Shown in pieces: positions 8,348 to 18,471 of a stretch of DNA of 64,000 nt. Source of the stretch: Shewanella woodyi ATCC 51908 (GTDB taxonomy: Bacteria; Pseudomonadota; Gammaproteobacteria; Enterobacterales; Shewanellaceae); NCBI RefSeq assembly GCF_000019525.1, contig NC_010506.1:5022001-5086000 (forward strand), in the 5' to 3' direction. The notes below the pieces were generated by a model. It was not told where the DNA came from. It did not search any database and saw nothing but the letters and a program-made list of their open reading frames with translations. The translations under genes and the position numbers were made by a program. Numbering within the stretch: the first letter of the stretch is position 1; each line of letters opens with the position of its first letter.

Positions 8348-10828
8348 CTAGCTCCCCAGCTTACCTAGTTGCGGGATCTGCTCTGCAGGCCACACCCGAC
8401 TCGTCTCAATCCTGTTCAAAATCTGAAAAATCTTATCTTCATCCAAAGGTTTAGAGTAGAGATACCCCTGTGCTAATTCACAGCCCATCTCAGCTAGGCA
8501 ATCAGCCTGCTCCTGTACCTCTATCCCCTCAGCAACCACAGTCCTTCCTAAGTTATGGGCGAGATCGATTACCGTACTCACAATATGTGAATCCACACTT
8601 TCATTGAGTACTTCTGAGGTGAAGCACCTATCTATCTTTAAAACATCGAAGGGAAGTTGTTTCAGATAGCTCAAAGATGAGTAACCAGTACCAAAATCGT
8701 CAATCGCGATACGCACGCCTAACTGCTTCAGAGACTTCATCGATGACATAGCCAGATCCACCTGCTCAATCACACTCTCCTCCGTCACTTCCAGTAGCAG
8801 ACTTTGTGGAGGAAGTTCGTACTTGGCCAAAATATGCTGAACCAAGGGGATTAAACCTGGATCCATATAGTGCTTAGCAGAAAGGTTCACCGCAAGGTAA
8901 AGATCATTCCACCCCTGTTTTCGTAGGCGGGATAACATAGCCCCCCCCTCCTCCAACACATAGTTTCCCACTTGGATGATCGCCTCACTATTTTCAATGT
9001 TCGGTATAAAATCTCCCGGCATAATTAAGCCCCGCTGAGGGTGGAACCAACGAATAAGAGCTTCAAAACCTTTAAGCTTTGCATCAGGAAGTCCAACAAT
9101 AGGTTGCAGAAACAGAGATAACTGTCTCTCCTCAATAGCCGCACCTATATCTTGTTCAATCATAAGTTTGTTGTTCGCTTTAAGCAGCATATCTTCAGTA
9201 AAGACACGATAATTACTACGTCCAGCGTCTTTAGCCTGATACATGGCTAAATCAGCATACTTAATAAGTTCGTCCGCCCTAACATTCATACTCTTGCAAT
9301 AAGCAACACCGATACTGGTCGTCACGATTAACTTATGATTCCCTAAGGCGACTGGCTGCTGCAATGCAGAAAATATCTTATGGATCACCTTGCGAACATC
9401 TTGATCTGAACGTATCCCTCTAAGCAAGATAAGGAACTCATCCCCTCCTTGCCTAAATACCGTGTCCATCGCTCTGACACTATTGTTGAGCCTAGTTGCC
9501 ACTATTTTTAATAACTCATCACCTTGTGTATGACCTAAGGTGTCATTAATACGTTTAAACTCATCTAAATCTAGATACATCAAAGCAACTTGATCATGAA
9601 TACGGCCCACACAGGCGATGGTTTTATTAAGCTCATGCATCAACATCGCTTTATTAGGAAGGCCTGTCAGGGCATCTAGCATCGCCAGTCTCTCTAACTC
9701 GGCTGTGTACTCATCAACTTCTAACTCAAGATGCTGAAGTCTATCCGCAAGTTGATGAGTTGCGCTGTTTATCTGATCCACCTCATCAATAAAGAATGAT
9801 GCTCTTTTAGGAGATTGTTGCTTCAAAATCTCAAAATCATGTTCTGCAAGCAGTGGCAACATGCTGGCATGTCGACTTAAACTAACCACTGGGCTCCAGG
9901 CCACTAATATGACTAAAAAACCAGATAAGAGCAGCGATATCAGCAAGGTGCCTAACATACTCTCTTGAAATTCATTCAGGAGTAGCTGCCAACTGTTGAT
10001 ATTATTGATCACCAGTATCGAGGGGGAATTAGGGGTCTGGGCTAACGGAAATATCCAGATAGCGGAATACTCATTATTAACTTCATAAACCCCACCTTTA
10101 TTGGCAATGTGTTCCCATGAGAAATATTCAGCCGCTTGCTCTAATAGGGGAAGGCTAGTACGTTTATTACTTAAGCTATATAGCTCTCTAGCCCAATAAT
10201 TACGACCTACGGGAACATCTAACTTGGGGCCTAACACAGCTAGCTCAAAGGTTTCATTAACCCTAAATATTGACAAAATATCCGTGAGTTCTAACTCCAA
10301 AAATAGCAAGAAGGGATCGCCATTAATTAAATTTGGCACTAATACTTGAATAACACATTCATGATGACAAACTATCCGCCAATGTGGCTCGACACTAACA
10401 GGACTTGTCTCAAACCATTGAAGGTCTTCGGAATCAATCACTTTTCCTGCATGGGCTAACACCTCTCCAGAGGGAGACATTAGACGCATAGAGCCTAACT
10501 CCCAATAGAGCTGAATATCAGGCCATCGATTATCCAGCATCTTCTGATATTGGCTTATATCCGTTGTTACGCTCCTCTCTTCACTTATCAATAAGGCTAT
10601 CTGCTGTGCTGCTATCAGTGAATTATCGACGGTAAGAGAGATAGCACTATCAAGGTTTTGAGATAATTGATTTCTTTGAGTTTCAAGAAGGTAACTCTGC
10701 TGGTTGAGCAGTTGGCGGAAGGTAAATGCCCCTAATATGCCTCCCAAGATGGTAAACATCATTAAGACAGCCACCAAAAGCTTCCATTTTAGACTAACAA
10801 AAAAAGTTCTACCGTCGGGCGCAGTCAT
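8348..10828 (-). CDS. Membrane GGDEF-EAL c-di-GMP enzyme with periplasmic sensor domain
   Basis: With ATG 10828 the protein has 826 residues: TM helix about 15-35, a periplasmic sensor region about 36-295, a second TM about 298-320, a HAMP-like linker, then GGDEF (intact GGDEF with an RxxD inhibitory site, RAMD, five residues before it) and EAL. The EAL domain has EALIRW, VNLSAKHY, LEVTEE, DDFGTGYSSLSYL and AEGIE, so both activities look intact. ATG 10828 is 4 bp after the stop of the barrel gene; a longer in-frame start at 10939 would overlap that gene by 107 bp and is less likely. Third gene of a three-gene operon, so it probably responds to something handled by the binding protein and barrel upstream. 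Confidence 0.9.
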   Translation of the reverse strand: MTAPDGRTFFVSLKWKLLVAVLMMFTILGGILGAFTFRQLLNQQSYLLETQRNQLSQNLDSAISLTVDNSLIAAQQIALLISEERSVTTDISQYQKMLDNRWPDIQLYWELGSMRLMSPSGEVLAHAGKVIDSEDLQWFETSPVSVEPHWRIVCHHECVIQVLVPNLINGDPFLLFLELELTDILSIFRVNETFELAVLGPKLDVPVGRNYWARELYSLSNKRTSLPLLEQAAEYFSWEHIANKGGVYEVNNEYSAIWIFPLAQTPNSPSILVINNINSWQLLLNEFQESMLGTLLISLLLSGFLVILVAWSPVVSLSRHASMLPLLAEHDFEILKQQSPKRASFFIDEVDQINSATHQLADRLQHLELEVDEYTAELERLAMLDALTGLPNKAMLMHELNKTIACVGRIHDQVALMYLDLDEFKRINDTLGHTQGDELLKIVATRLNNSVRAMDTVFRQGGDEFLILLRGIRSDQDVRKVIHKIFSALQQPVALGNHKLIVTTSIGVAYCKSMNVRADELIKYADLAMYQAKDAGRSNYRVFTEDMLLKANNKLMIEQDIGAAIEERQLSLFLQPIVGLPDAKLKGFEALIRWFHPQRGLIMPGDFIPNIENSEAIIQVGNYVLEEGGAMLSRLRKQGWNDLYLAVNLSAKHYMDPGLIPLVQHILAKYELPPQSLLLEVTEESVIEQVDLAMSSMKSLKQLGVRIAIDDFGTGYSSLSYLKQLPFDVLKIDRCFTSEVLNESVDSHIVSTVIDLAHNLGRTVVAEGIEVQEQADCLAEMGCELAQGYLYSKPLDEDKIFQILNRIETSRVWPAEQIPQLGKLGS

Positions 10829-10832
10829 CGAC

Positions 10833-12005
10833 TTACCACTGGAATCGATATGATACTTGCAGAGCAAACATAGACCAATTTTTTGCCTGCACAGAAGGGT
10901 TGGGGTATACCACAGGAGTGACCCAAGAGGCTCCTTCAACTTGGTGATACTCTACCGCTAAAAGCCAATCATGACTGGGAAACCAACGTGCTCCTATGGT
11001 CCAGTCATTGGAATAAGCAAAATAGGCAGGAATACCTGTACTATTCTCATAATCCTGCCCATCTTTATCATCAGCATTATCAATATGTTTATCGAATCGA
11101 ATAAATAGCTCTACCTCATGGGGCAGATAGGTACGAAAATCTAGGTAATAACCTAAACTCGGCTCCTTAAGCTCACCAAACTGTTCAGGAAAAACCAAGC
11201 CATTAATAATCCTATCACCAGTTAAGTACTCACCGGTTAACTCAAAGTTCTGATATCTAAACTGTCCGGAGAACACCCAATTGATCAACTGAATATCTCC
11301 AGGAAAGTAATTGCCACTCATTGGAGCGGCGTAACTCACCTCTGCATCATAATAGGTTACCCCCAGACGCATATAGTTATTTTGAAACTCTATATCGGCA
11401 GCATAATAATGCTCAGAATCGAACTCCCCTAATTCAGTTCCCCCCATAACATTACGTTCTAAATCTTCAGTAACATCCACTTTCCCAAAAGCAAGGTGCC
11501 AATCCAGTGTCCCATCAAAGATTTGATGTACACCAAATAGATCGCCTCCCTCTATGTGCAGTTGAGCATCCCTGAAATAGTCACTATATATTGACTGAGG
11601 CAACATGATACTGGGGCGAGTAAAGGGCACATCACGGGTACTAGAGTAAAAGCCCGCTTCATTTTTAAATAAACCTCCGCGAACCCCCAAAGTTTCATCA
11701 CCAAAATGATAGGTATATTCAGCGAATAGATAGTCAAACTTCACCTTTGAATCGTAGAGCTCCCCCCACTGCCTAAAACTAAGTGCACTGGCAACTCTAA
11801 AGTGCTCCATTGGCTTCCATGAAACACCAAAAGCTGCTTCAGTAATATCGAAAGCATGATCATCACTCCCCACTATAAACTGGGTATCATCGGCAACCAT
11901 AGCTCCTTGTCCTATAAAGCCATTAAACTGCAGTTCCGATGCAGAGGCTATTGACCATGTACTGAGTAAAATAAGTGAGGCAAAGAACCTAACGAGTATA
12001 GACAT
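10833..12005 (-). CDS. Outer-membrane beta-barrel (porin-like) protein
   Basis: This 390-residue protein has a signal peptide (about 1-22, ending ASA). Alternating aromatic/polar strands run through the protein, and it ends with YRFQW, the C-terminal aromatic signature of barrel insertion by BAM. No specific porin family is evident. It overlaps the upstream PstS-like gene by 17 bp and sits 4 bp before the GGDEF-EAL gene, so the three are translated as a unit. It may let a ligand into the periplasm for sensing; this is inferred from context. Confidence 0.8.
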   Translation of the reverse strand: MSILVRFFASLILLSTWSIASASELQFNGFIGQGAMVADDTQFIVGSDDHAFDITEAAFGVSWKPMEHFRVASALSFRQWGELYDSKVKFDYLFAEYTYHFGDETLGVRGGLFKNEAGFYSSTRDVPFTRPSIMLPQSIYSDYFRDAQLHIEGGDLFGVHQIFDGTLDWHLAFGKVDVTEDLERNVMGGTELGEFDSEHYYAADIEFQNNYMRLGVTYYDAEVSYAAPMSGNYFPGDIQLINWVFSGQFRYQNFELTGEYLTGDRIINGLVFPEQFGELKEPSLGYYLDFRTYLPHEVELFIRFDKHIDNADDKDGQDYENSTGIPAYFAYSNDWTIGARWFPSHDWLLAVEYHQVEGASWVTPVVYPNPSVQAKNWSMFALQVSYRFQW

Positions 12006-12402
12006 ACAAAACTCCCGTTACTGATGCCGTATTACTGATGTAACCGATAGCACCTGGAGTTTGTAAAATTAACTGTTTCATCTCAGCCTCAGATCTTAAA
12101 ATTTGCGGTCTCTCCCCTGTGCCGGAAAAGACCAAACGGTCCCAGCGCCTTTGCAACATATAGGGCATCATATCCAGCTGCTGAAAGCAGAACTCCTTAT
12201 GTAGCTCTGAACTTGGATGAAGGATGAAAACATGGATCTTATTACCATCTGGCCAATAAGTTTTCTGCATAGAAAAGATGAGCCTTAGCTCTTTTGCGGG
12301 AAGGGGAAAATCAACTGCAGAATCGTTCACTATCACTTGTGCCGCAATCGAGTGGGCACAGAAAAGGTAAAACAGTAACATCCATGTAGCCAATAGGCGC
12401 AT
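11989..12402 (-). CDS. Short periplasmic phosphate-binding-like (PstS-type) protein
   Basis: This 137-residue protein has a signal peptide (about 1-20). It resembles one lobe of PstS-like binding proteins: VIVNDSAVDFPL near the N-terminus, IFSMQKTYWPDG in the middle and TPGAIGYISN near the C-terminus, a typical end of PstS-like folds. At 137 residues it is about half of a normal binding protein and no transporter genes are nearby. It heads an operon with a barrel and a c-di-GMP enzyme, so a sensory rather than uptake role is plausible. The family call rests on motif similarity. Confidence 0.65.
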   Translation of the reverse strand: MRLLATWMLLFYLFCAHSIAAQVIVNDSAVDFPLPAKELRLIFSMQKTYWPDGNKIHVFILHPSSELHKEFCFQQLDMMPYMLQRRWDRLVFSGTGERPQILRSEAEMKQLILQTPGAIGYISNTASVTGVLYVYTR

Positions 12403-12874
12403 TCAAGGGTCTCCTACATTAATACGTTCGCCATAAACTCCATGGCCTTACCTAATACCAACACATACTTTAGCCAGTTCTTAATCGCTCTCAACTAAAG
12501 CTTAGGCAAAGAAATCCTATGTCGCTTGAATATTTACATAATCTATTTTAGTTTTTATCTCATTCAATCATATTCAAAACTCTTCAACTTCCTTCAACCT
12601 ATAAAAAGGTAATAAGACCTTCAGCTAAAAAGCGATTAAAAGATTTACCTCTTCGCTATCAGCCCAGTAACCACTTGGGCTATACCAAGTAATCACCATA
12701 TTGTGATATTACAGCTGTCAGTTAAAGAGACGAGCTACCACTTAAATTCTCCCTCCACAAAATCACACAAACAGTAACAATTACGTTTGAAATACAGAGC
12801 CATTTAAATCTATTACTATCGCTATCCATTTTTGCGATATAATTGCCGACAAACTTAATCAAACGTGATCGTCA
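12403..12874. other. Divergent intergenic region
   Basis: These 472 bp lie between the PstS-like operon (minus) and rsmC (plus). I see no small ORF with a good ribosome site. A weak inverted repeat (AGCCCA at 12661, TGGGCT at 12676) is the only dyad noticed. Promoters for both directions must lie here but none stands out. Confidence 0.4.
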
Positions 12875-13912
12875 GTGCTAACTAATCCATCTCAACTTAT
12901 TCTTAAGAATAGCGACCTTTTTACCAGCCAAAATGTATTAGTTCTCAATTGTGAAGGCGATCTGTTACCTAAACAACTGCTTGAGAGCGCCTCTTGTGTG
13001 ACGACCCTCTCATTGGACTTCCATCACCACTTAGTAATGAGTCAGCACAGCTCACCTAATTTGACCCTGCATTTTGGTCATCAACTCCCCAACGCCGATC
13101 AAACATTCGATAGTGTGATCATCTACTACCCCAAAGCTAAAGCCTTGGCTGGATACTTACTTAATCTTGCAGGGCAACACCTAAAAGCAGAGGGCGAATT
13201 AATCGTTGTAGGAGAGAATAAAGGTGGAGTGAAATCAATTGTTAAACAGATACCTGACTACTTCGACACACCTTTTAAACGCGATAATGCCAGACACTGT
13301 CTACTTTTTACTAGCCAACTCACTCAAAAAGCACCAAGTATTAAGCTAAGTGACTGGGTAAACAGCTATCAACTTGATACTCCTCAAGGCGAACTCACCA
13401 TCTGTAATTTAGTCGGGGTATTCAGTGAGAAACGACTCGATGAAGGAACAAAGCTACTGCTCTCTCACCTACCAAGATTATCGAGAAGGGTGTTAGATTT
13501 CGGTTGTGGAGCAGGTGTCATTGCAGCGGCGCTGCTTAAGGCCCAACCAGAGCTAGAGATAGAGTGTGTGGATATCAATGCTATGGCACTAAAGTCCTGC
13601 GAACTAACACTCGAGGCGAATAACTTTACAGCGAAAGTCTACGCATCGGATGGTTTGTCCCAGACTCAAGGACATTTTGACGACATTATCTCTAACCCTC
13701 CTTTTCATGATGGGTTAAAAAGCACCACAGATATCGCCAAAAGCTTTGTAAAGGAAAGTGCACAAAAGTTAAAAAGTGGTGGAGGCTGGCATATTGTTGC
13801 AAATCGTCACTTACCCTACAGCGACACAATTAATGAATTTTTCGGCCAGGTGAATGTGCTAGCAGAAAACAACAAATACAAGATTTATTCAAACAAAATA
13901 AACCAAAAATAG
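12875..13912 (+). CDS. rsmC: 16S rRNA m2G1207 methyltransferase
   Basis: This 345-residue protein has two Rossmann-like halves, as in E. coli RsmC. The C-terminal half is catalytic: SAM motif [15 protein letters not shown] and the N-methyltransferase motif SNPPFHDG. The N-terminal half is degenerate, also normal for RsmC. It methylates G1207 in the small ribosomal subunit. The start is GTG at 12875. Confidence 0.93.
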
Positions 13913-13931
13913 ACGAACGAACTATAATTTC

Positions 13932-13965
13932 GAGTGGCAGCAAAATCCAGTGCCACTCTGGCTTT
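13932..13965 (+). terminator. Rho-independent terminator of rsmC
   Basis: GAGTGGCA pairs with TGCCACTC across an 11-nt loop, followed by TGGCTTTTCT. It lies 20 bp after the rsmC stop. Confidence 0.6.
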
Positions 13966-14118
13966 TCTCCTGCTTTTCTAAAATCACTTCTATTATAAAA
14001 TAAACAAGTTAGATTGGATCACTTTTCAGCTTGTTAAGCCTTCTAAGGCTAAACTTTATACTGTTATACTCGGATCAGAAATAATAAAAATAACAGATCA
14101 CCACAAACGGAATTATAT

Positions 14119-15789
14119 ATGTTGGCTCCAGAACTCATTGAATTAAGTGTTGATAATAAATTTGCTGAATTTAAGGTGATCCCCAATACTCATGGCCCTA
14201 TTTCAGAAAGTGCCGTTATGGCTCTTTTAGCCTTACCTGAATTCAGTCAGCTGCATCCATTAGAGAATATTATTGAAAAAGCGATCACTCAGGTTAATCA
14301 GCTATGCGAACAGGAAGATGGCCAATTCGAGCAGTTTTTCAAGATAGCAGAACGTATCGATGGGCAGATAAACGTAAAAATTGCCGAAGATAAAATGTCG
14401 GCAAAAATGGAGCTAACAGCGCCTTGGGGTGGAGAGAAGGTCACTATTCAAGGGATCCTTCAAGCATTAAAGGCCAGCAACGTCTGCATGGGTTTGAGTA
14501 AAATAAAGATACAAGCATTACTCAAAGAGCTATCAAGAAAGCAAGCTGGCGAAACCTGTGAATGTGTTATTGCGACAGGAAAGCAGAGCATCAATGGAGA
14601 CAACGCCTCGATAGAGAGAAAGGTCCCTCTTGCCAGAGAAAGACTACTACAACCGCAAGAGAGAGAGGATGGCACTGTCGATATGCACAATTTAGGCTCT
14701 GTCATCATGGTCGATCCCCAAGATCTGCTTATTGTTAAACACCCAGCGACAGAGGGAACAAGCGGTTACAATATCCATGGAGAGATTTTAGAGCCTGTTC
14801 CTGGAAAAGATCTCCAGCTTATCCCTGGCAATGGAACTGAACTTTCAAGCAGCAATCCCAACCATCTTATCGCCAGTGTTTCTGGTCAGCCTGTTGAGAC
14901 AAAAACAGGTATGCAAGTCGATGATGTGCTGAATATTAAGGATGTTGATGTCGGCTATGGAAATGTTGACTTTAAGGGCAGTATTCTCGTCACAGGCGAT
15001 GTCCATGAAGGCATGGTAGTAAAAAGCACTGGTGACATTACCGTAATGGGTTTCGCTGATTCAGCAACACTCATTGCTGATGGAGATGTCATTGTCAGTA
15101 AAGGGATTATAGGCAGACAGCTCAAAGAGAAAGAGCTATCAACCAAAATTAGAGCGAAAGGACAGATCTGCGCACAATTCATTCAATATTCAGATCTCGA
15201 GGCTGAGGGAGAGATCTTAGTTACCAAACAGCTACTCCACAGCTATACCAAGACTAAACAAACGCTCACAGTCAGCGATCCAAATGGGCGACGAGGCGAT
15301 CTGGTTGGCGGTATTGCTAAGGCTGATAAATCGGTGATTGCCGTGACCATAGGTGCTACAGCAGGAACTAAAACTGAGATATTCTGCGCCATGAGACAAA
15401 ACGAGCTTAAGGAGAGATCAAAAGAGTTAGATCAGAGCATTAAAGCTATGGTCGTGACGAGCCTAGATCTCGAAGCAAGGATGCGCAAACTTCCACCAAA
15501 GAGTGAATGGCAAGGCGATGAGATGATGGTTGAGCAGGTACAGATGATGCTGGAAGAAAAAGCAGAGCTTGCCACTCGCCGTGTGAGGGAAGAAGCAGAA
15601 TTTGGGCAACTACAAGGTGAAATAGAGAATTACTACCGTGAATGCCATGTTGAAGCCCATAAACATATCTTTGCCAACGTAGAGCTGCATATCGGACAAG
15701 CCTTTAATCGTACCCAACGTGAACACGGCACTTGCATGGTTTTTAACCAAGGCAAAGAACTCACATTTGATTACGAAACCAAGCATTAA
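14119..15789 (+). CDS. DUF342 / FapA family protein
   Basis: This 556-residue cytoplasmic protein has an N-terminal alpha/beta part and a central DUF342 beta-helix. The beta-helix contains turns such as VDFKGSILVTGDVHEGMVV and LIADGDVIVSKGIIG. An acidic coiled coil follows at about residues 425-500. DUF342 proteins are called FapA (flagellar assembly protein A) in Vibrio, where one helps FlhF act at the flagellar pole. No flagellar genes are nearby, so this may be a paralogue with another task. The start ATG 14119 lies in an AT-rich leader. Confidence 0.8.
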   Translation: MLAPELIELSVDNKFAEFKVIPNTHGPISESAVMALLALPEFSQLHPLENIIEKAITQVNQLCEQEDGQFEQFFKIAERIDGQINVKIAEDKMSAKMELTAPWGGEKVTIQGILQALKASNVCMGLSKIKIQALLKELSRKQAGETCECVIATGKQSINGDNASIERKVPLARERLLQPQEREDGTVDMHNLGSVIMVDPQDLLIVKHPATEGTSGYNIHGEILEPVPGKDLQLIPGNGTELSSSNPNHLIASVSGQPVETKTGMQVDDVLNIKDVDVGYGNVDFKGSILVTGDVHEGMVVKSTGDITVMGFADSATLIADGDVIVSKGIIGRQLKEKELSTKIRAKGQICAQFIQYSDLEAEGEILVTKQLLHSYTKTKQTLTVSDPNGRRGDLVGGIAKADKSVIAVTIGATAGTKTEIFCAMRQNELKERSKELDQSIKAMVVTSLDLEARMRKLPPKSEWQGDEMMVEQVQMMLEEKAELATRRVREEAEFGQLQGEIENYYRECHVEAHKHIFANVELHIGQAFNRTQREHGTCMVFNQGKELTFDYETKH

Positions 15790-15916
15790 CCCTTATTACG
15801 AAACTAAACATTAAACCCTTAAGTGCGGATACAAACGTGTGTCCGCTCGCATCCCCCCAAGTTTCCATGCATAATCTGCTGCTATATCTCAACTCATATC
15901 ATGCTAAGAGAACATA

Positions 15917-17059
15917 GTGGAACTATTAAGAATCGATTGTTTAGGAAAGGAGCTAAGGTTAGAGGGCTCGATGGCTGGCTGGCAACAGCTCTTTTGGGGT
16001 GGTGAGCTAGTATCAGTTAAACAAGCATCGGCTGATAATGAAGGTCTGAAAAATCATCAATTTGAACTCAGATCGCAACCAGCTGAAATCGACTCGAATC
16101 AAGCAGTATCTGCCGACTCTATTACATCAACAGAGCAAGTAAAAACGATCCTTGTTAACCTTGAAATCGATCTCCAATGGCAACCTTTTAATCTCGACTA
16201 TCGTTTAATTGTTGACGATAACATTGTCACCACAGGAACAAGAAACAGTAAAGACATTGAGCGCCAAACGCCTGTAAATCCCATTGAAGTGAAGCGTCAA
16301 TTTAGTCTTGTAGGCCTAGCTTCCTTAGGGTTTAAGCTGCTTAAAAGTGCAAAAGTTATTAAGGTTGTACTGGCAGGTGCCAGTGTCGCAGCATACTCCT
16401 GGCTATTCTCTTTCCAATTTGCACTAGCCCTTATCGCCTGTCTTGTTTTTCATGAATATGGCCATATTCGAGCCATGAAATATTTCGGCATGAAAACCAA
16501 AGGGATCTACCTTATCCCCTTTATGGGAGGTCTAGCGCTCAGCGATGAAAAGATCAACACCCGCTGGCAAGATGTGGTGATATCCATCATGGGACCCACC
16601 TTTGGTCTCTTGATGTCAGTGATGGCCTTAGTGGCTTTCTGGATAACAGATAATCCCTTTTTTGCTGGTTTAGCCGCCTTCAATGCGCTACTCAACCTCT
16701 TTAACTTGCTACCGATTTTGCCATTGGATGGCGGCCATATATTAAAGAGTGTTAGTTTCTCCATGAACAGTATTATGGGGTTAGCAGCCTGTGTTGCTGG
16801 CGCAGCTATTGGGGTTTACATCAGCTACACCTTAGGATTAGCCCTGTTAGGTTTCTTACTATTAATCGGCAGTGCAGAGATTGTTTTTGAGTGGAAGACT
16901 CGCCATCAGAGCCACCTACTTCCACTAGACAGATATGGCCAAATATTCTCAACCATTTGGTACCTACTAACTGTTGGCTCCTTGATTGGCATTATCTGGT
17001 ACTTAGCTGGAACCGGTGACGATATGCTGAGCTTGCCGTTACAGATATTACAGAGTTAA
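15917..17059 (+). CDS. Site-2-type intramembrane metalloprotease (M50)
   Basis: This 380-residue protein has a soluble N-terminal domain (about 1-135) followed by several TM helices. The M50 active site is present: HEYGH at residues 179-183 and NLLPILPLDGGH with Asp271 as the third zinc ligand. No PDZ domain is evident, unlike RseP. M50 proteases cut membrane-spanning regulators or signal peptides; the substrate here is unknown. The start is GTG at 15917. It stands alone, ended by a strong terminator. Confidence 0.85.
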   Translation: MELLRIDCLGKELRLEGSMAGWQQLFWGGELVSVKQASADNEGLKNHQFELRSQPAEIDSNQAVSADSITSTEQVKTILVNLEIDLQWQPFNLDYRLIVDDNIVTTGTRNSKDIERQTPVNPIEVKRQFSLVGLASLGFKLLKSAKVIKVVLAGASVAAYSWLFSFQFALALIACLVFHEYGHIRAMKYFGMKTKGIYLIPFMGGLALSDEKINTRWQDVVISIMGPTFGLLMSVMALVAFWITDNPFFAGLAAFNALLNLFNLLPILPLDGGHILKSVSFSMNSIMGLAACVAGAAIGVYISYTLGLALLGFLLLIGSAEIVFEWKTRHQSHLLPLDRYGQIFSTIWYLLTVGSLIGIIWYLAGTGDDMLSLPLQILQS

Positions 17060-17061
17060 GT

Positions 17062-17099
17062 CTAAATAATATTAGCGCCCTTCGGGGCGTTTTATTTAG
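17062..17099 (+). terminator. Strong intrinsic terminator with TTCG loop
   Basis: CGCCC-TTCG-GGGCG with TTTTA after it. The stem is lengthened by flanking CTAAATAA / TTATTTAG, so it may work in both directions. It ends the M50 protease transcript. Confidence 0.85.
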
Positions 17100-17439
17100 C
17101 TAATAAAGCAATAAAATCACACAAGTCACCTCCCCTAAAACCCCTCTTACTGAAATTTTTCAACCAGCTCCTCATAGCCAACTAATATTAAAGCCACAAC
17201 AGCTAAATTGTTTTATCCCAATGAAACATCTATAGATTTAACCTAAATAATCATTTATGTTAAAAAATAAACAGATCAGGATATAAAACCAATAAGAAAG
17301 GGATAGCCAGAATAATAGTGCGAACCAACGGCTATATTCCGACACCTCCCCTTAATATCCCGGAAATGGCCAACATAAGGTCACCAAGTACTTATTTTCC
17401 CTGATCCACATATAACCAATCATTACCGGAGAGATGATA
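17100..17439 (+). other. Upstream region of the RND operon
   Basis: These 340 AT-rich bases have no ORF or tRNA and must carry the efflux operon promoter. I see no clear operator, and there is no regulator gene next to the operon. The first adaptor's ribosome site CCGGAGAG lies at 17426-17433. Confidence 0.4.
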
Positions 17440-18471
17440 ATGCGAAATTCAATCTTAATCGGATGCGGTGTTCTTGTTGCTGCATGCGGTGACAAAGCTC
17501 CCGACATCCCCCCTCCTGAATCTCGGCCAGCAAAATTAATGACGGTAACAGTCAGTGGTGAAGCCGAAAAACGTAGCTTTCCTGCCTTGGTCGTCGCCGA
17601 CGACAGTGCCGTACTGACCTTCAGAGTTCCTGGGCAGTTAAAACAGATGCAGGTAAAAGCTGGTATGCAGGTAACAGCAGGCCAAACCTTAGCGGTGCTA
17701 GATCAGCAGGAGCTCAAACTGCAACTCGCCCAAGCTCAAGCCAGCTATGATCTGGCTAAAGTTCAATTTGAGCGTACTGCTGGTTTACGCAAAGATTTTG
17801 TCGTTTCTGAGCAAGATTATGAGCAAGCTGAATCTAAACTCAATGAGGCGATCGCTAACCGAGATCAAGCCTTTGCAAACCTTGGCTATGCCACCTTACA
17901 TGCTCCCTATGACGGTGCAATCTCATTAAGACATAAAGAGAACCACGAGTATGTTGCAGCTAATGAACCTGTAATGAACATACAGACCAGTGACATAGTC
18001 AACGTCTCTTTCCAACTGCCAGAGCGGCTAGCAGGGCAGATAAATCGTAAGCAACAAACCGCCATTGCCGATATTGTTTTTGATACCTATCCGGATAAGA
18101 CCTTCAGCGCCATGCTTAAGCAGATAGATACTGAGGCCGATCGAAAAACTGGTAGCTATAAGGTCACACTCACACTAAAACGTCCTGAAAATGTGAATGT
18201 CCTCCCTGGCATGTCCACAACCGTTATTGTGCCTATCAAAGCTGCAGTTAGCTCTCTCATCCCTAAATCGGCTCTACTCAAAGGAAATACCGATCAACAT
18301 AGAGTATGGCAAGTAGGTGAAGATGGACGAGTTAGCGAGTCATTAATCACCTTGAATGACGACCGCTTAATAGGCGGATTACAAGATGGTGATGTGATCG
18401 TACTTTCAGGTGTTGAGTACCTCAATGAGGGCGATAAAGTCACTCCTTGGGTTAAGGAGCGAGGACTATGA
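17440..18471 (+). CDS. RND efflux periplasmic adaptor lipoprotein (first of two)
   Basis: This is a membrane-fusion protein of the AcrA/MexA family with a lipoprotein signal (lipobox VAAC, mature Cys about residue 16). It has biotinyl-lipoyl halves (FRVPGQLKQMQVKAGMQV and YATLHAPYDGAISLR), an alpha-hairpin around 95-135 and beta-barrel domains. It links the inner-membrane RND pump to an outer-membrane channel. I chose ATG 17440 (343 residues) because GGAGAG sits 6 nt upstream; the ATG at 17434 abuts that site. Its stop overlaps the next gene by 4 bp (ATGA). Confidence 0.9.
   Translation: MRNSILIGCGVLVAACGDKAPDIPPPESRPAKLMTVTVSGEAEKRSFPALVVADDSAVLTFRVPGQLKQMQVKAGMQVTAGQTLAVLDQQELKLQLAQAQASYDLAKVQFERTAGLRKDFVVSEQDYEQAESKLNEAIANRDQAFANLGYATLHAPYDGAISLRHKENHEYVAANEPVMNIQTSDIVNVSFQLPERLAGQINRKQQTAIADIVFDTYPDKTFSAMLKQIDTEADRKTGSYKVTLTLKRPENVNVLPGMSTTVIVPIKAAVSSLIPKSALLKGNTDQHRVWQVGEDGRVSESLITLNDDRLIGGLQDGDVIVLSGVEYLNEGDKVTPWVKERGL

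Noticed and set aside
12444..12460. TAATACCAA sequence as a third end of the MITE family
   Set aside because: The match stops after 9 bases and no inverted partner is present.
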